Positions 26,452-36,825 of a stretch of 64,000 nucleotides of DNA are shown here, piece after piece (position 1 is the first letter of the stretch; each line of letters begins with the position of its first letter). Origin of the DNA: Promicromonospora sp. AC04 (lineage in GTDB: Bacteria; Actinomycetota; Actinomycetes; Actinomycetales; Cellulomonadaceae); NCBI RefSeq assembly GCF_003058225.1, contig NZ_QBUG01000006.1, positions 124,001 through 188,000 of the forward strand, read 5' to 3'. The notes beneath the pieces were generated by a model, which was not told the DNA's origin, made no database searches, and saw only the letters and a program-made list of their open reading frames with translations. A program made the translations under genes and the position numbers.

Positions 26452-28706
26452 GCCCGCCGCAGCGCCCGCGGCGCCCACCAGGCGCGGCGGCCCAGCAGGG
26501 CCAGTGCGGTGGGCCAGAGCAGGGCGAGGACCAGCAGATCGACCAGCGCGGCGACGGTGATCGCGAACCCGGTCTCCTGGATCACGAGCCCGCCGCCGGC
26601 CATGAACGCGGCGCACACCACCACTACCACCAGGACTGCCGCGAGCACCGACCGCCCGGAGCGGTGCAGGCCGCGGCGGACGGCCTCGGTGTCGGGCGTG
26701 CCGCCGGCCCGCAGGTCGGCCACGCGCGACGTCACGAGCAGCGTGTGCGCGCACCCGAGCCCGAATGCCAGGGCGGCGACGGTCGCCAGGACGTTGGCCT
26801 CGATGCCGCCCACCGAGGTCACGCCCAGCGGCCGTGCCAGGGCGCCCCACTGGAACCCGGCGACCAGCGTGCCGAGCGACACCGCGAGCGTGAGCGCACC
26901 CGAGACGACGGCCGTGCCGGCCACCGTCCCGGACCCCGTGGCGAGGAACGCCAGCAGCGCCGCCACCACGGCCGCGGCCAGGGCGGCGAGCCACCCGCGC
27001 TGCGCGAGCGCAGCCGCCAGGTCCACCTGGGCGGCCGCGCGGCCGGTGACCAGCACTTCGTAGGGCGCCGCCAGCCCGCGCACGGCGCGGACCACGTCCT
27101 GCGCCTGCCGGTCGCGCGTGTCGACGTCGCCGGTGTGCACGCCCACCACGGACCAGGCACCCTGCGCGGTCCCTGTCCCGGCGTCCTCGAGGGCGGTCGG
27201 CCCGTCGGTCCGGGCGACCCCGTCCAGGGCTCCCACCTGCGCGGCCAGCGGCCCGACGGCGCCAGGGGCCGCCCGGGCGAGGACCGTCACCGCCGCGCCC
27301 TCGCTGGCCGGGTAGGAGGTGGCGAGGGTTTCGACGAAGCGGCGCTGCTCGGCGCCGTCGGGCAGGAGCTCGATAGCGCTCGTGGCCCGGACCTGCAGCG
27401 CAACGGCCGGCGCCGCGAGCCCGAGCAGCACCACGAGGCAGCCGATCGCGACGGCCCACCGCCGCCGTCGGAGGAACCGGAGCGCGACGCGCCGGGGGCG
27501 GCGGGCCCGCTCGCGCGCCGCGCGGTAGGCCGGCCCCAGCAGCTCGGCCGCGGCCTGGCGGAGCACCCCGGGCCGCGCGAGGCGGCGCCCGGTCAGGGTG
27601 AGCAGCGCGGGGACGAGGGTGACGGCGGCGAGCAGCGCGAGCAGGGCCGCCACGAGCGCGCCGGCCCCGGCCCCGAGGACGACGGCGGGGGAGAACACGA
27701 GCAGGGCGGCGGTGGCGGCCGCGAGCGCGAGGGCCGAGAGCGTGACCGCGCGGCCCGCTGTCGCCGTGGTGCGGGCCACCGCCTCGGCGACCACGCCGTC
27801 GCGCCGCCGGCGGCGCAGCAGGGGAGCCTCGGCGGCCAGGCCGGACAGGGCGTCCAGCTCCTCGCGGAACCGTGCGGTCACGAACAGCCCGTTGCCCAGG
27901 GTGACCCCGGTCGCGAGCATGGCGACCACCGCGGGCAGCGACACGTCGACGTCGGCGGCCCGAGCCGGCAGGTACGTCAGCAGGTGCAGGACGCCGAGCG
28001 CCGTGCCCAGCGCCGCCACCGCGGCCGCGAGCGGGACGGCGGCGGCGAGCAGGCCACCCAGGGCGAGCGCGGCCACGACCAGCGCCACCGGCAGCGCGAC
28101 GAGAGTCCCCGTCCGCAGGTCGTCCCTGGCCTGCTCGCGTACGACGTCGCTGACCAGCTCCGTGCTGGTGACCAGGCCGGACGCCGCGGCGGCGGCGCCG
28201 GAGTCTCGGCGCAGGGCGGCGGGGACGGCCTCCAGCCGGTCCACCACCGCGTCGTGGACCGCGGCGGCGCCCGGCTCCAGGAGCACGTAGGTCACGAACC
28301 CGTCGCCGCTCGCCGACACCAGGTCGCGCGCGGCGGGGTTCGTCAGGCCGCCGTCGAGCACGTACGGGTTGACGACGGCGGTGACGCCGTCCAGCTCGGC
28401 GAGCTCGGCACTCACCGTGCCCATGGTGGCCACGACGGCGTTGTCGGCCGGGTCGACGCCCTGCACCACCAGGGAGACTGAGCCGCCGTCGGGCGCGGCG
28501 CCGGCCAGGATCGCGTCGGCCGTGGCGCTGTCGGAGCCAGGCGCGACGGGTGCCGCGACCGTCACCCGGTCCAGGAGACCGGGCCCGCCGAGGCCCGTCG
28601 CGGCCGCGCCGAACCCGATGACGGCGAGGACGAGCCAGACGGCGACAGTGGTCAGCGGGCGGCGAGCGACGGTGCGGCCCAGTGCGTCGAACAGCGAAGT
28701 GAGCAC
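26433..28706 (-). CDS. MMPL/RND-superfamily transporter
   Basis: 757 residues in two homologous halves, each a membrane helix, a large extracytoplasmic loop, then five helices. First half: VAVWLVLAVIGFGAAATG, loop, MLATGVTLGNGLFVTARFR. Second half: WAVAIGCLVVLLGLAAPAVA, loop, GGIEANVLATVAALAFGLG. These are features of MMPL exporters for lipids or drugs, driven by proton motive force. The start is GTG 28706. No regulator or partner gene adjoins it, so the cargo is unknown. Confidence 0.87.
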   Translation of the reverse strand: MLTSLFDALGRTVARRPLTTVAVWLVLAVIGFGAAATGLGGPGLLDRVTVAAPVAPGSDSATADAILAGAAPDGGSVSLVVQGVDPADNAVVATMGTVSAELAELDGVTAVVNPYVLDGGLTNPAARDLVSASGDGFVTYVLLEPGAAAVHDAVVDRLEAVPAALRRDSGAAAAASGLVTSTELVSDVVREQARDDLRTGTLVALPVALVVAALALGGLLAAAVPLAAAVAALGTALGVLHLLTYLPARAADVDVSLPAVVAMLATGVTLGNGLFVTARFREELDALSGLAAEAPLLRRRRRDGVVAEAVARTTATAGRAVTLSALALAAATAALLVFSPAVVLGAGAGALVAALLALLAAVTLVPALLTLTGRRLARPGVLRQAAAELLGPAYRAARERARRPRRVALRFLRRRRWAVAIGCLVVLLGLAAPAVALQVRATSAIELLPDGAEQRRFVETLATSYPASEGAAVTVLARAAPGAVGPLAAQVGALDGVARTDGPTALEDAGTGTAQGAWSVVGVHTGDVDTRDRQAQDVVRAVRGLAAPYEVLVTGRAAAQVDLAAALAQRGWLAALAAAVVAALLAFLATGSGTVAGTAVVSGALTLAVSLGTLVAGFQWGALARPLGVTSVGGIEANVLATVAALAFGLGCAHTLLVTSRVADLRAGGTPDTEAVRRGLHRSGRSVLAAVLVVVVVCAAFMAGGGLVIQETGFAITVAALVDLLVLALLWPTALALLGRRAWWAPRALRRAYARVG

Positions 28707-28825
28707 CGAGCGACCATCTCACCACGCGCACCTCCCCGCGCGCCGAGCGGCGGGTGGGCATCTCGGGTGCGGGCCGGACGTCCCTGCTGGACGTGAGTGT
28801 CGGTGAGCATCCGTAGGCTGGGGCG

Positions 28826-30238
28826 GTGTTCGACGACCTGTTCAGTACGGCGACTACCGACACGGCGGGAACCCCGGCCGCGCGGGCGTCGTCGCCCCTC
28901 GCCGTGCGCATGCGCCCGGCCTCGATCGACGAGATAGCCGGACAGGAGCACCTGCTGGAGCCAGGGTCGCCGCTGCGGCGGCTCATCGAACCGGGCGGCG
29001 CCGGGCGCGCCGCGCCGTCGTCGGTGATCCTGTGGGGGCCGCCCGGCACCGGCAAGACCACGCTCGCCTACCTCGTCGCCACCGTGTCCGGGCGCCGCTT
29101 CGTGGAGCTCAGCGCCGTCACCGCGGGCGTCAAGGACGTGCGCCAGGTGGTCGAGGACGCCCGGCGCCGGCTCGCCACCGGCGGCGACGAGACGGTGCTG
29201 TTCGTCGACGAGGTGCACCGCTTCTCCAAGTCGCAGCAGGACGCCCTGCTGCCCAGCGTCGAGAACCGCTGGGTCACCCTCGTGGCCGCGACCACCGAGA
29301 ACCCCAGCTTCTCCGTCAACTCCCCGCTGCTGTCCCGCTCCCTGCTGCTCACGCTCAAGCCGCTCGAGACCGAGCACGTCCGCGAGCTCGTCCTGCGCGC
29401 GGTGACCGACGAGCGCGGCCTCGGCGGTTCCGTCGACCTCGACGACGACGCCGTGGACCACCTCCTGCGGCTGTCGGGGGGAGACGCCCGCAAGGCCCTC
29501 ACCATCCTGGAGGCCGCCGCGGGCGCGGTGCTGTCGGACGGGGTCCCGGCGAGCTCGACCGGCGACGACGACGCCGTCCCCCGCATCGGCCTCGCCGACG
29601 TCGAGCGCGCCATCGACGTCGCCGCCGTCCGCTACGACCGCGACGGCGACCAGCACTACGACGTCATCTCCGCGTTCATCAAGTCCATCCGCGGGTCCGA
29701 CGTCGACGCCGCACTGCACTACCTCGCCCGCATGGTGGCCGCGGGCGAGGACCCGAGGTTCATCGCCCGGCGCCTGGTCATCTCCGCCGCCGAGGACGTC
29801 GGCATGGCCGACCCCTCGGCCCTGCAGACCGCCGTCGCCGCGGCCACGGCGGTACAGCTCATCGGCATGCCCGAGGGCCGCATCATCCTGGCCGAGGCCG
29901 TCGTGCACCTGGCCACCGCACCGAAGTCGAACGCCGCCTACCTGGGCATCGACGCGGCGCTCGCGGACGTGCGCGCCGGCCGGGTGGGGACGGTCCCGTC
30001 CCACCTGCGGGACGCGCACTACGCGGGCGCGAAGCAGCTGGGCCACGGGGACGGATACCGGTACGCGCACGACTGGCCGCACGGCGTCGCGCCGCAGCAG
30101 TACCTGCCGGACGTGCTCGCGGGCTCGCGCTACTACGACCCGAGCGACCGCGGGTACGAGCGGCAGGTGTCGGAGCGGCTGGAGCGCATCCGGGGGATCC
30201 TCGGCAGTGACGAGCCCCACGGCGGGCCGAAGCCCTGA
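28826..30238 (+). CDS. rarA: Replication-associated recombination protein A (AAA ATPase RarA/MgsA)
   Basis: 470 residues. AAA core with Walker [10 protein letters not shown], Walker [21 protein letters not shown], sensor 1 [19 protein letters not shown], then the MgsA-type C-terminal tetramerisation domain ([37 protein letters not shown]). It acts at stalled replication forks as a clamp-loader-like ATPase. TAGGCT at 28814-28819 is followed six bases later by GTG 28826 with no Shine-Dalgarno, so a leaderless transcript is likely. It lies upstream of rpsD on the same strand. Confidence 0.93.
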   Translation: MFDDLFSTATTDTAGTPAARASSPLAVRMRPASIDEIAGQEHLLEPGSPLRRLIEPGGAGRAAPSSVILWGPPGTGKTTLAYLVATVSGRRFVELSAVTAGVKDVRQVVEDARRRLATGGDETVLFVDEVHRFSKSQQDALLPSVENRWVTLVAATTENPSFSVNSPLLSRSLLLTLKPLETEHVRELVLRAVTDERGLGGSVDLDDDAVDHLLRLSGGDARKALTILEAAAGAVLSDGVPASSTGDDDAVPRIGLADVERAIDVAAVRYDRDGDQHYDVISAFIKSIRGSDVDAALHYLARMVAAGEDPRFIARRLVISAAEDVGMADPSALQTAVAAATAVQLIGMPEGRIILAEAVVHLATAPKSNAAYLGIDAALADVRAGRVGTVPSHLRDAHYAGAKQLGHGDGYRYAHDWPHGVAPQQYLPDVLAGSRYYDPSDRGYERQVSERLERIRGILGSDEPHGGPKP

Positions 30239-30241
30239 CTT

Positions 30242-30423
30242 GCGTTAGGATGGGCAGGTTGCCTATGGCAGCTCCCTGGGACCTCGGCCCCGTGAACGTG
30301 ACGGTCCGATCATCGATCTGACCTTCCCGCTCCATCGGCTGGTCCCGCACCCGGTGTGGTTCCCCTTCGTGGGAGAGCCGTGTCCGGGTGTGACCTTCAC
30401 TTACTACAGGACAGGAAATCACA
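30242..30423 (+). promoter_or_regulatory. rpsD promoter and structured leader
   Basis: TAGGAT near 30247 is a reasonable -10, giving a 5' UTR of about 165 bases. The leader contains CACCCGG (30348-30354) and CCGGGTG (30384-30390) as a stem with an inner TCCC/GGGA pairing, close to the ribosome site AGGA before GTG 30424. S4 represses its own translation in other bacteria. A similar role for this leader is only a suggestion. Confidence 0.35.
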
Positions 30424-31050
30424 GTGACTTCTGTGACCCGTGCGCGCCGCCAGGTGCGCCTGAGCCGCAAGCTGGGCCTCGCGCTCACGCCGAAGGCCGT
30501 CAAGCACTTCGAGAAGCGCCCCTACCCGCCCGGTGAGCACGGCCGTGCCCGCCGCCGCACCGAGTCGGACTACGCGGTGCGTCTGCGCGAGAAGCAGCGT
30601 CTGCGCGCCCAGTACATGCTCAAGGAGAAGCAGCTCCTCAAGGTGTACGAGAACGCCCGCAAGCAGGCCGGCCTGACCGGTGAGGTCATGGTCGAGGACC
30701 TCGAGACGCGTCTCGACTCCGTGGTGCTGCGCGCCGGTTTCGGCCGCACCATCCTGCAGGCCCGCCAGCACGTGACCCACCGTCACATCCTGGTCGACGG
30801 CAAGATCGTGGACCGCCCGTCGTTCCGCGTGAAGCCGGGCCAGACCATCCAGGTCAAGCCGAAGAGCCAGACCACGGTGCCGTTCCAGGTCGCCGCCGCG
30901 GGCGCGCACCGCGACGTGCTGCCGACCCTGCCGGGCTACCTGGACGTGCAGCTCGAGAAGCTGACCGCCACGCTGACCCGCCAGCCGAAGCGCGTCGAGG
31001 TCCCCGTGACCTGCGACGTGCAGATGGTCGTCGAGTTCTACGCTCGCTGA
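30424..31050 (+). CDS. rpsD: 30S ribosomal protein S4
   Basis: 208-residue primary 16S rRNA-binding protein that nucleates assembly of the small subunit body. It begins [20 protein letters not shown], continues [15 protein letters not shown], and has the S4 RNA-binding domain [20 protein letters not shown] and [20 protein letters not shown]. The zinc-binding cysteines of C+ S4 proteins are absent, so this is the C-minus form. GTG 30424 has AGGA at proper spacing. It stands apart from the alpha operon. Confidence 0.97.
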   Translation: MTSVTRARRQVRLSRKLGLALTPKAVKHFEKRPYPPGEHGRARRRTESDYAVRLREKQRLRAQYMLKEKQLLKVYENARKQAGLTGEVMVEDLETRLDSVVLRAGFGRTILQARQHVTHRHILVDGKIVDRPSFRVKPGQTIQVKPKSQTTVPFQVAAAGAHRDVLPTLPGYLDVQLEKLTATLTRQPKRVEVPVTCDVQMVVEFYAR

Positions 31051-31096
31051 TCCGGGTCGCTGAGCTCGCTCACTGAGCCTGCTCGGCATCCACGAC

Positions 31097-31134
31097 CGGC
31101 CCCGTCCACGCTTCGGCGTGAACGGGGCCGTTCT
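31097..31134 (+). terminator. Rho-independent terminator of rpsD
   Basis: A 15-bp stem (31097-31111 and 31116-31130) with one mismatch and a stable TTCG tetraloop is followed by TTCT, 46 bases after the rpsD stop. Confidence 0.85.
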
Positions 31135-31263
31135 GCATTCCGCGGTCCTCGACCCTCCGGGAGTGTCGGGCGAACTCGTCGGCGTCCGGGATAGGGTGAC
31201 GAACGGTTCGGCACGGACAGCAGAGCCGACCCATCAGCTGACCATCCAGGTAGGAGCTAACGC

Positions 31264-31668
31264 ATGACCTTCGGCGACCTCGGAGACGTGGCGGGACTGA
31301 TCGCGGCGATCGCGTTCGTGCTCCTCGTGGGCTTTCTCGCCGTCCCCCTGTGGAAGCTGGGCAAGCTGCTCGACGAGGCGCGCACCAGCGTCCGCGACGT
31401 CACCGAGCACTCGGTGCCGATCCTCGACGAGGCCGCGAGCACCGTCGCCTCCGCGAACACGCAGCTCGTCAAGGTCGACACGATCACCACGTCCGCGGCG
31501 TCGGTCAGCGAGAACGTGTCCGCGCTGACGGGCCTGTACGCGGCGACGCTGGGTGGCCCGCTCGTCAAGGTCGCTGCCTTCTCCTACGGCGTGCGCCAGG
31601 CGTTCGGCAGGGCCAAGGGCCGGGCCGGCAAGCACACGGACGCCGACACCGGCGGGGCCGACGCATGA
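31264..31668 (+). CDS. DUF948 membrane protein
   Basis: 134 residues. One N-terminal membrane helix (LIAAIAFVLLVGFLAVPLW), then a long amphipathic region (LDEARTSVRDVTEHSVPILD) and a basic tail. It matches DUF948 proteins found upstream of alaS in many actinobacteria. ATG 31264 has AGGAG upstream. Its stop overlaps the next start (ATGA). A structural envelope role is conceivable; function is unknown. Confidence 0.85.
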   Translation: MTFGDLGDVAGLIAAIAFVLLVGFLAVPLWKLGKLLDEARTSVRDVTEHSVPILDEAASTVASANTQLVKVDTITTSAASVSENVSALTGLYAATLGGPLVKVAAFSYGVRQAFGRAKGRAGKHTDADTGGADA

Positions 31669-31919
31669 TCCGCCGCCTGTTCTGGGTCGGCGTGGGCGTG
31701 GTCGTCACGGTCGTCGTGATCCGCAAGGGCCGCCAGGTCGTCGCGCGCTACACACCCGAGGCCGTAAGCGAGCGCGCCGCGGCCGCGGTGGACGACGCCG
31801 GGACGCGGCTGAACCAGATGGCGCGCACGTTCCGGTCGGAGTTCTCCACGGCCCGCGCCGAGCGCGAGGCCGAGCTCATGGCCTCCCTCCGGGGCGAGCT
31901 GCCCGGCCACGAGCGGTAG
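31665..31919 (+). CDS. Small membrane protein, DUF6167-like
   Basis: 84 residues. A single N-terminal membrane helix (RLFWVGVGVVVTVVVIRKG) and a charged helical tail (YTPEAVSERAAAAVDDAG, then TARAEREAELMASLRGEL). It is translationally coupled to the DUF948 gene by an ATGA overlap and lies just upstream of alaS, a conserved actinobacterial pair. Probably partners the DUF948 protein; function unknown. Confidence 0.8.
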   Translation: MIRRLFWVGVGVVVTVVVIRKGRQVVARYTPEAVSERAAAAVDDAGTRLNQMARTFRSEFSTARAEREAELMASLRGELPGHER

Positions 31920-32050
31920 CGAGACCGCTCCGTCGGCCAGGCCGATCATCAGGCGGGTCCGCGGGCGGATGATTCAGTTTCCGTCCGCCGCGCTTCGAGC
32001 GGCAGAATAAGAGACGCGCGAACTGCTGCACGTGATTCGCGCACCCCAGT

Positions 32051-32105
32051 GCCGTACCCGTTTGCTGTACCCGTTCTTCCATAGCCGTACTTCCGTACCT
32101 GTTCT
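32051..32105. repeat. Imperfect short direct repeats before alaS
   Basis: GTACCCGTT occurs at 32054-32062 and 32067-32075, GCCGTAC at 32051-32057 and 32084-32090, with further variants GTACTTCC and GTACCTGTTC. The block is pyrimidine-rich and lies in the 231-base gap between the small membrane protein and alaS, within its probable leader. No hairpin or known alanine-responsive element was recognised. Confidence 0.6.
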
Positions 32106-32150
32106 CCGACCTACCTTTCCGCACGACCGAGAAGAAGGATCACTGACCTC

Positions 32151-34844
32151 ATGCGCACCGCCGAGATCCGCAAGCGTTGGCTCGACTACTTCGAAGCGCA
32201 GGGTCACGCGGTGGTGCCGTCCGCGTCGCTGATCTCCCCGGACCCGTCGACGCTGTTCACCATCGCGGGCATGGTGCCGTTCATCCCGTACATGACGGCC
32301 CAGCAGACCCCGCCGTGGCAGCGCGCCACGAGCGTGCAGAAGTGCGTGCGCACGCTCGACATCGACGACGTCGGCAAGACGACGCGGCACGGCACGTTCT
32401 TCCAGATGAACGGCAACTTCTCGTTCGGCGACTACTTCAAGGCCGACGCCATCCGGTTCGCCTGGGACTTCCTGACGGGCTCGCTGGAGGACGGCAAGCT
32501 GGGCATCGACCCCGACAAGCTGTGGGTCACCGTCTACTACGAGGACGACGAGGCCCGCCAGCTCTGGAAGGACATCGTCGGCCTGCCCGACGAGCGCATC
32601 CAGGGGCTCGGCAAGAAGGACAACTACTGGTCCACGGGCCAGCCCGGCCCGGCCGGCCCGTGCTCGGAGATCTTCTACGACCGCGGCGCCGCCTACGGCC
32701 CCGACGGCGGCCCGCTGATCGACGAGGGCGGCGACCGCTTCGTCGAGATCTGGAACCTCGTGTTCATGCAGTACGCCATCGACGACGTGAGGTCCAAGGA
32801 AGAGTTCCGGATCGTCGGCGAGCTGGCGAAGAAGAACATCGACACCGGCATGGGTCTGGAGCGTGTTGCCTTCCTGCTGCAGGGCAAGGACAACATGTAC
32901 GAGATCGACGAGGTGTTCCCCGTCATCGAGGCCGCCCAGAAGCTGAGCGGCAAGACGTACGGCGAGAACCACGAGGACGACGTGCGCATGCGCGTCGTCG
33001 CCGACCACGTCCGCTCGGCCCTGATGATCATCGGCGACGGCGTGCGCCCCTCGAACGAGGGCCGCGGCTACGTGCTGCGCCGGCTGCTGCGCCGCTCCGT
33101 GCGGGCGATGCGCCTGCTCGGCGTCGACGGGCTGGCCCTGCCGTCGCTGCTGCCGGTCTCGAAGGACGCCATGGCGCCCTCCTACCCGGAGCTCGCCACC
33201 AACTTCGAGCAGATCTCGGCAGTCGCCTACGCCGAGGAGGAGGCCTTCCGGCGCACGCTCGCCTCGGGCACCACGATCCTCGACAGCGCCGTGGCCGGCC
33301 TCAAGAAGCAGGGCGGCGAGCACCTGGTGCTGCCGGGCGAGGCCGCCTTCCAGCTGCACGACACGTACGGCTTCCCGATCGACCTCACCCTCGAGATGGC
33401 CGCCGAGCAGGGCGTCCAGGTCGACGAGCAGGCCTTCCGCTCACTCATGCAGGAGCAGCGCACCCGCGCCCGCGCCGACGCCCTGGCCAAGCGCACCGGC
33501 GGGGCCGACGTCGCCGCCTACGAGGCCCTGGAGAAGGAGCTCACGGCTCCGGTCGAGTTCCTCGGCTACACGCAGACCGACGCCGTCGTGCGCGTGACCG
33601 GCCTGCTGACCGGCGGGATCCCGGCCCCGGCCGTCACCGCCCCGGCCGAGATCGAGGTCGTCCTGGACCGCACGCCGTTCTACGCCGAGGCCGGCGGCCA
33701 GCTCGCCGACCACGGCACGATCGTGCTCGACGGCGGCGCCACCATCGAGGTGGACGACGTGCAGCGCCCCATCAAGGGCCTGAGCGTGCACCGCGGTCGC
33801 CTCATCGAGGGCACCGTGGCGCTGGGGGACCCCGGCACCGCGCAGATCGACACGGCCCGCCGCAAGGCCATCAGCCGGGCCCACTCGGCCACGCACATGA
33901 TCCACAAGGCGCTGCACGAGCTCGTGGGCCCGGACCGCACGCAGGCCGGCTCGGAGAACGCCCCGAGCCGCATCCGGTTCGACTTCCGCTCGCCGTCGGC
34001 CGTCTCCGCCTCCGCCCTGACGGAGATCGAGGAGCGGGTCAACGTGCGCCTCGCGGACAACCTCGAGGTGACCGACCAGCTCATGCCGATCTCGCGGGCC
34101 CGCGAGATGGGTGCCATGGCGCTGTTCGGCGAGAAGTACGGCGACGTCGTGCGCGTGGTCTCGATCGGCGACGACTGGTCGCGCGAGCTGTGCGCCGGAA
34201 CGCACGTGAAGCAGACCGGCCAGCTCGGCCGGGTCACCCTGCTGGGCGAGTCGTCGATCGGCTCGGGCGTGCGCCGCGTGGACGCCCTGGTGGGCGACGG
34301 CGCGTACGGCTTCCAGGCCAAGGAGCACGCGCTGGTCGGGCAGCTGACCGGGCTCCTCAACACGCGTGCCGAGGAGCTTCCCGACCGCGTGGGCTCGCTG
34401 GTGTCCCGCCTCAAGGAGGCCGAGAAGGAGCTTGCCTCCCTGCGCCAGGGCCAGCTCCTGGCCGCCGCGGGCAAGCTCGCCGCAGAGGCCCCGCGCGTCG
34501 GCGACGTCCGCGTGATCACGCACGACGCCGGTGAGGCCCAGGCCGATGACCTGCGCGCCCTCGTGCTCGACGTACGCGGCCGCCTCGGCGAGGCCGAGCC
34601 CGTCGTGGCCGCCGCCGGCGGCGTGTCGGGTGGCCGCCCCGTCGTGGTGGTCGTGACCAACGCCGCCGCGCGCGCCGCGGGCTACAAGGCCGGCGACCTG
34701 GTACGCACGGCCGCTCAGACGCTCGGCGGCGGTGGCGGCGGCAAGCCGGACATGGCCCAGGGCGGCGGCACGGACCCGGCGAAGCTGGGCGAGGCGCTGG
34801 CGGGTATCGCCGAGGGCGTGCGCCTGGCCGCCGTCGGCGCCTGA
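32151..34844 (+). CDS. alaS: Alanyl-tRNA synthetase
   Basis: 897 residues, full length. It charges tRNA-Ala and hydrolyses mischarged Ser/Gly-tRNA. The class II catalytic domain begins [19 protein letters not shown] and includes [14 protein letters not shown] and [16 protein letters not shown]. The editing domain shows HSATH (motif HxxxH) and CAGTH (CxxxH), which together bind zinc. The C-terminal oligomerisation/C-Ala region ends [18 protein letters not shown] 32151 follows a purine-rich AAGAAGGA. It heads the block running through aroB. Confidence 0.97.
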   Translation: MRTAEIRKRWLDYFEAQGHAVVPSASLISPDPSTLFTIAGMVPFIPYMTAQQTPPWQRATSVQKCVRTLDIDDVGKTTRHGTFFQMNGNFSFGDYFKADAIRFAWDFLTGSLEDGKLGIDPDKLWVTVYYEDDEARQLWKDIVGLPDERIQGLGKKDNYWSTGQPGPAGPCSEIFYDRGAAYGPDGGPLIDEGGDRFVEIWNLVFMQYAIDDVRSKEEFRIVGELAKKNIDTGMGLERVAFLLQGKDNMYEIDEVFPVIEAAQKLSGKTYGENHEDDVRMRVVADHVRSALMIIGDGVRPSNEGRGYVLRRLLRRSVRAMRLLGVDGLALPSLLPVSKDAMAPSYPELATNFEQISAVAYAEEEAFRRTLASGTTILDSAVAGLKKQGGEHLVLPGEAAFQLHDTYGFPIDLTLEMAAEQGVQVDEQAFRSLMQEQRTRARADALAKRTGGADVAAYEALEKELTAPVEFLGYTQTDAVVRVTGLLTGGIPAPAVTAPAEIEVVLDRTPFYAEAGGQLADHGTIVLDGGATIEVDDVQRPIKGLSVHRGRLIEGTVALGDPGTAQIDTARRKAISRAHSATHMIHKALHELVGPDRTQAGSENAPSRIRFDFRSPSAVSASALTEIEERVNVRLADNLEVTDQLMPISRAREMGAMALFGEKYGDVVRVVSIGDDWSRELCAGTHVKQTGQLGRVTLLGESSIGSGVRRVDALVGDGAYGFQAKEHALVGQLTGLLNTRAEELPDRVGSLVSRLKEAEKELASLRQGQLLAAAGKLAAEAPRVGDVRVITHDAGEAQADDLRALVLDVRGRLGEAEPVVAAAGGVSGGRPVVVVVTNAAARAAGYKAGDLVRTAAQTLGGGGGGKPDMAQGGGTDPAKLGEALAGIAEGVRLAAVGA

Positions 34845-34849
34845 CGCCG

Positions 34850-35458
34850 GTGGTCGAACCCGTGCCGTCGCCGGCCGAGACCGAGGCCGGGCTCCCGCGT
34901 GGAGCCCGGCTCGGGGTCGACGTCGGCATGGCCCGGATCGGGCTGGCCGCGAGCGACCCCGACGGCCTGGTCGCCACCCCGGTGGAGACCGTGCCGCGGG
35001 TGCTCGCGGGTCCGGGAAAGCAGCCCGGCAAGCAGGGTGCAAAGCCCGGCAAGCAGGCCGCCAGGAGCGCCCAGGGCACCACGGCCGACGTCGCCCGGAT
35101 CGTCGCCGAGGCGGCCGAGCGCTTCGCCGTCGTCGTCTACGTGGGGCTGCCCCGGCACCTGTCCGGGAAGGAGGGCGCGGCCACCGCCGACGCCCGCCGG
35201 TTCGCGGCCCGGCTGGTCGTCGCGCTCGCCGCCGCGGGGGAGGGCGCGGAGGTCCGGCTCGTGGACGAGCGGATGACCACCGTGTCGGCCCATCAGGCGC
35301 TCCATGCGGCGGGCCGGAAAACCAAAAAGCACAGGTCCGTGATCGATCAGGCCGCAGCCGTTATCATTCTGCAATCTGCACTCGATGCGGAGCGGGCGAA
35401 GGGGGAGCGCGCCGGCGAGCTCGTCGAGGTGCAGACCGTGCACGACACGCACGAATGA
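34850..35458 (+). CDS. ruvX: Putative pre-16S rRNA nuclease / Holliday junction resolvase-like protein
   Basis: 202 residues of the YqgF/RuvX RNase H-like family, implicated in 16S rRNA 5'-end maturation. Key blocks: GVDVGMARIGLAASD (first catalytic Asp), VYVGLPRHLSGKEG, VRLVDERMTTVSAHQAL and the terminal DQAAAVIILQSALD. A Gly/Lys/Gln-rich insert (GKQPGKQGAKPGKQAARSAQ) after about residue 50 is absent from most homologues and makes the protein longer than the usual 140-160. GTG 34850 starts five bases after alaS. Confidence 0.9.
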   Translation: MVEPVPSPAETEAGLPRGARLGVDVGMARIGLAASDPDGLVATPVETVPRVLAGPGKQPGKQGAKPGKQAARSAQGTTADVARIVAEAAERFAVVVYVGLPRHLSGKEGAATADARRFAARLVVALAAAGEGAEVRLVDERMTTVSAHQALHAAGRKTKKHRSVIDQAAAVIILQSALDAERAKGERAGELVEVQTVHDTHE

Positions 35459-35494
35459 CCCAGTCGCCCCCCAGCGAAGGACAGTGAGTCTCCG

Positions 35495-36628
35495 GTGACG
35501 GACCTCTTCACGGCGCCCCCGCGCCCCCAGGCAGATCCCGCGTTCCCCGGGCCGAGATCGGGCCGGAGAGCAGAGCGCCGGCGCAGGCGTCGGCGCGGAC
35601 GCTCCTTTGTCGTGCTCCTCGTCGCGCTCGTCCTGGTCGGCGGCGCGGGCTACGCGGTGTGGACCAACCTCGACTCCCTGATCAGCCTGACGACCCCGCT
35701 CGAGTCCAAGGACTTCCCGGGCCCGGGCGGCGACCAGGTCGACGTCGAGATCCCCGAGGGCGCCACGGGCACGGCCATGGGCCAGGAGCTCTACGAGGCC
35801 GGCGTGGTCGCGAGCGTGTCGGCGTTCACCGCGGCGTTCGAGGCGAACCCGGGCTCGGCGTCGATCCGGCCGGGCACGTACACCATGCTCGAGGAGATGC
35901 CCGCGCGGGACGCCGTCGCGCTGCTGGTCAAGAACGAGACGGCGGACCTGCAGCTCACCCTTCCCGAGGGGTACACGGTCGACCAGACGATCGAGCGTGC
36001 GGCGCAGGTCACTGGACTGCCCGTGGAGGACTTCGAGGCGGCCCTGAAGAGCCCGGGCAAGATCGGTGTCCCGAAGCAGGCCGAAGGCAAGGTCGAGGGC
36101 TGGCTGTACCCCGACACGTACATGGTGAAACCGGACGACACGGCCGTCGGGCTGCTGACGCAGATGGTGGACGGCACCAAGAGCGTGCTCAGGGAGAAGA
36201 ACGTCCCCGTCGCCGACTGGCAGTCGGTGCTGACGAAGGCGTCGCTGGTGGAGCGTGAGGGCCGGACCGCCGAGGACCGGGCGAAGATCGCGCGGGCCAT
36301 CGAGAACCGGCTCGAGGACGGCATGCCCCTGCAGATCGACGCGGCGGTCGCCTACGGAGCGGGCAAGCCCGGCACCGAGCTGACGGACGCCGACCTGGAC
36401 AACGAGAAGAACCCGTACAACACGTACGAGCACCTGGGGCTGCCGCCGGGACCGATCGCGAACCCGGGAACGACGTCGATCGATGCCGTCCTGAACCCCA
36501 CCCCGGGTGACTGGAAGTACTGGATCACGGTCAACCTCGACACGGGCGAGACCAAGTTCTCCGAGACGTACGAGGAGCACCTCGCGTACCAGCAGGAGCT
36601 GCGCGAGTGGCAGGCCGCCAACGGGTGA
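35495..36628 (+). CDS. mltG: Endolytic murein transglycosylase MltG, copy 1
   Basis: 377 residues. A Pro/Arg-rich cytoplasmic N-terminus, one membrane helix (VVLLVALVLVGGAGYAVW), then the YceG/MltG domain. The catalytic glutamate lies in LTKASLVEREGR, and GWLYPDTYMV and NPYNTYEHLGLPPGPIANPG are conserved blocks. It cleaves nascent glycan strands and is proposed to set their length. The GTG 35495 start is 36 bases after ruvX. A second, divergent mltG follows. Confidence 0.92.
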   Translation: MTDLFTAPPRPQADPAFPGPRSGRRAERRRRRRRGRSFVVLLVALVLVGGAGYAVWTNLDSLISLTTPLESKDFPGPGGDQVDVEIPEGATGTAMGQELYEAGVVASVSAFTAAFEANPGSASIRPGTYTMLEEMPARDAVALLVKNETADLQLTLPEGYTVDQTIERAAQVTGLPVEDFEAALKSPGKIGVPKQAEGKVEGWLYPDTYMVKPDDTAVGLLTQMVDGTKSVLREKNVPVADWQSVLTKASLVEREGRTAEDRAKIARAIENRLEDGMPLQIDAAVAYGAGKPGTELTDADLDNEKNPYNTYEHLGLPPGPIANPGTTSIDAVLNPTPGDWKYWITVNLDTGETKFSETYEEHLAYQQELREWQAANG

Positions 36629-36825
36629 ATTCGCGCGTCGTAAGGCCTCGTGACGGTTCTGCATGGTGAATCCCGGGAGTTGGCCGGGAATGCGCCCATC
36701 GGGGTAGCGTTCGCGGCGTCCGGGCTGTGATGCGATCGTGACATGCGATTGCGGCGTCGTGCGCCCGGGTTGGTGATCAGCGTGGATCGACAAGTGATTC
36801 AGCCAGCGCAGAGGATGGAGCAAGC

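Noticed and set aside
25735-29061. 1,100-codon minus-strand frame spanning the GNAT gene, MMPL gene and rarA start
   Set aside because: Low-complexity Arg/Gly/Ala translation overlapping three well-supported genes in other frames.
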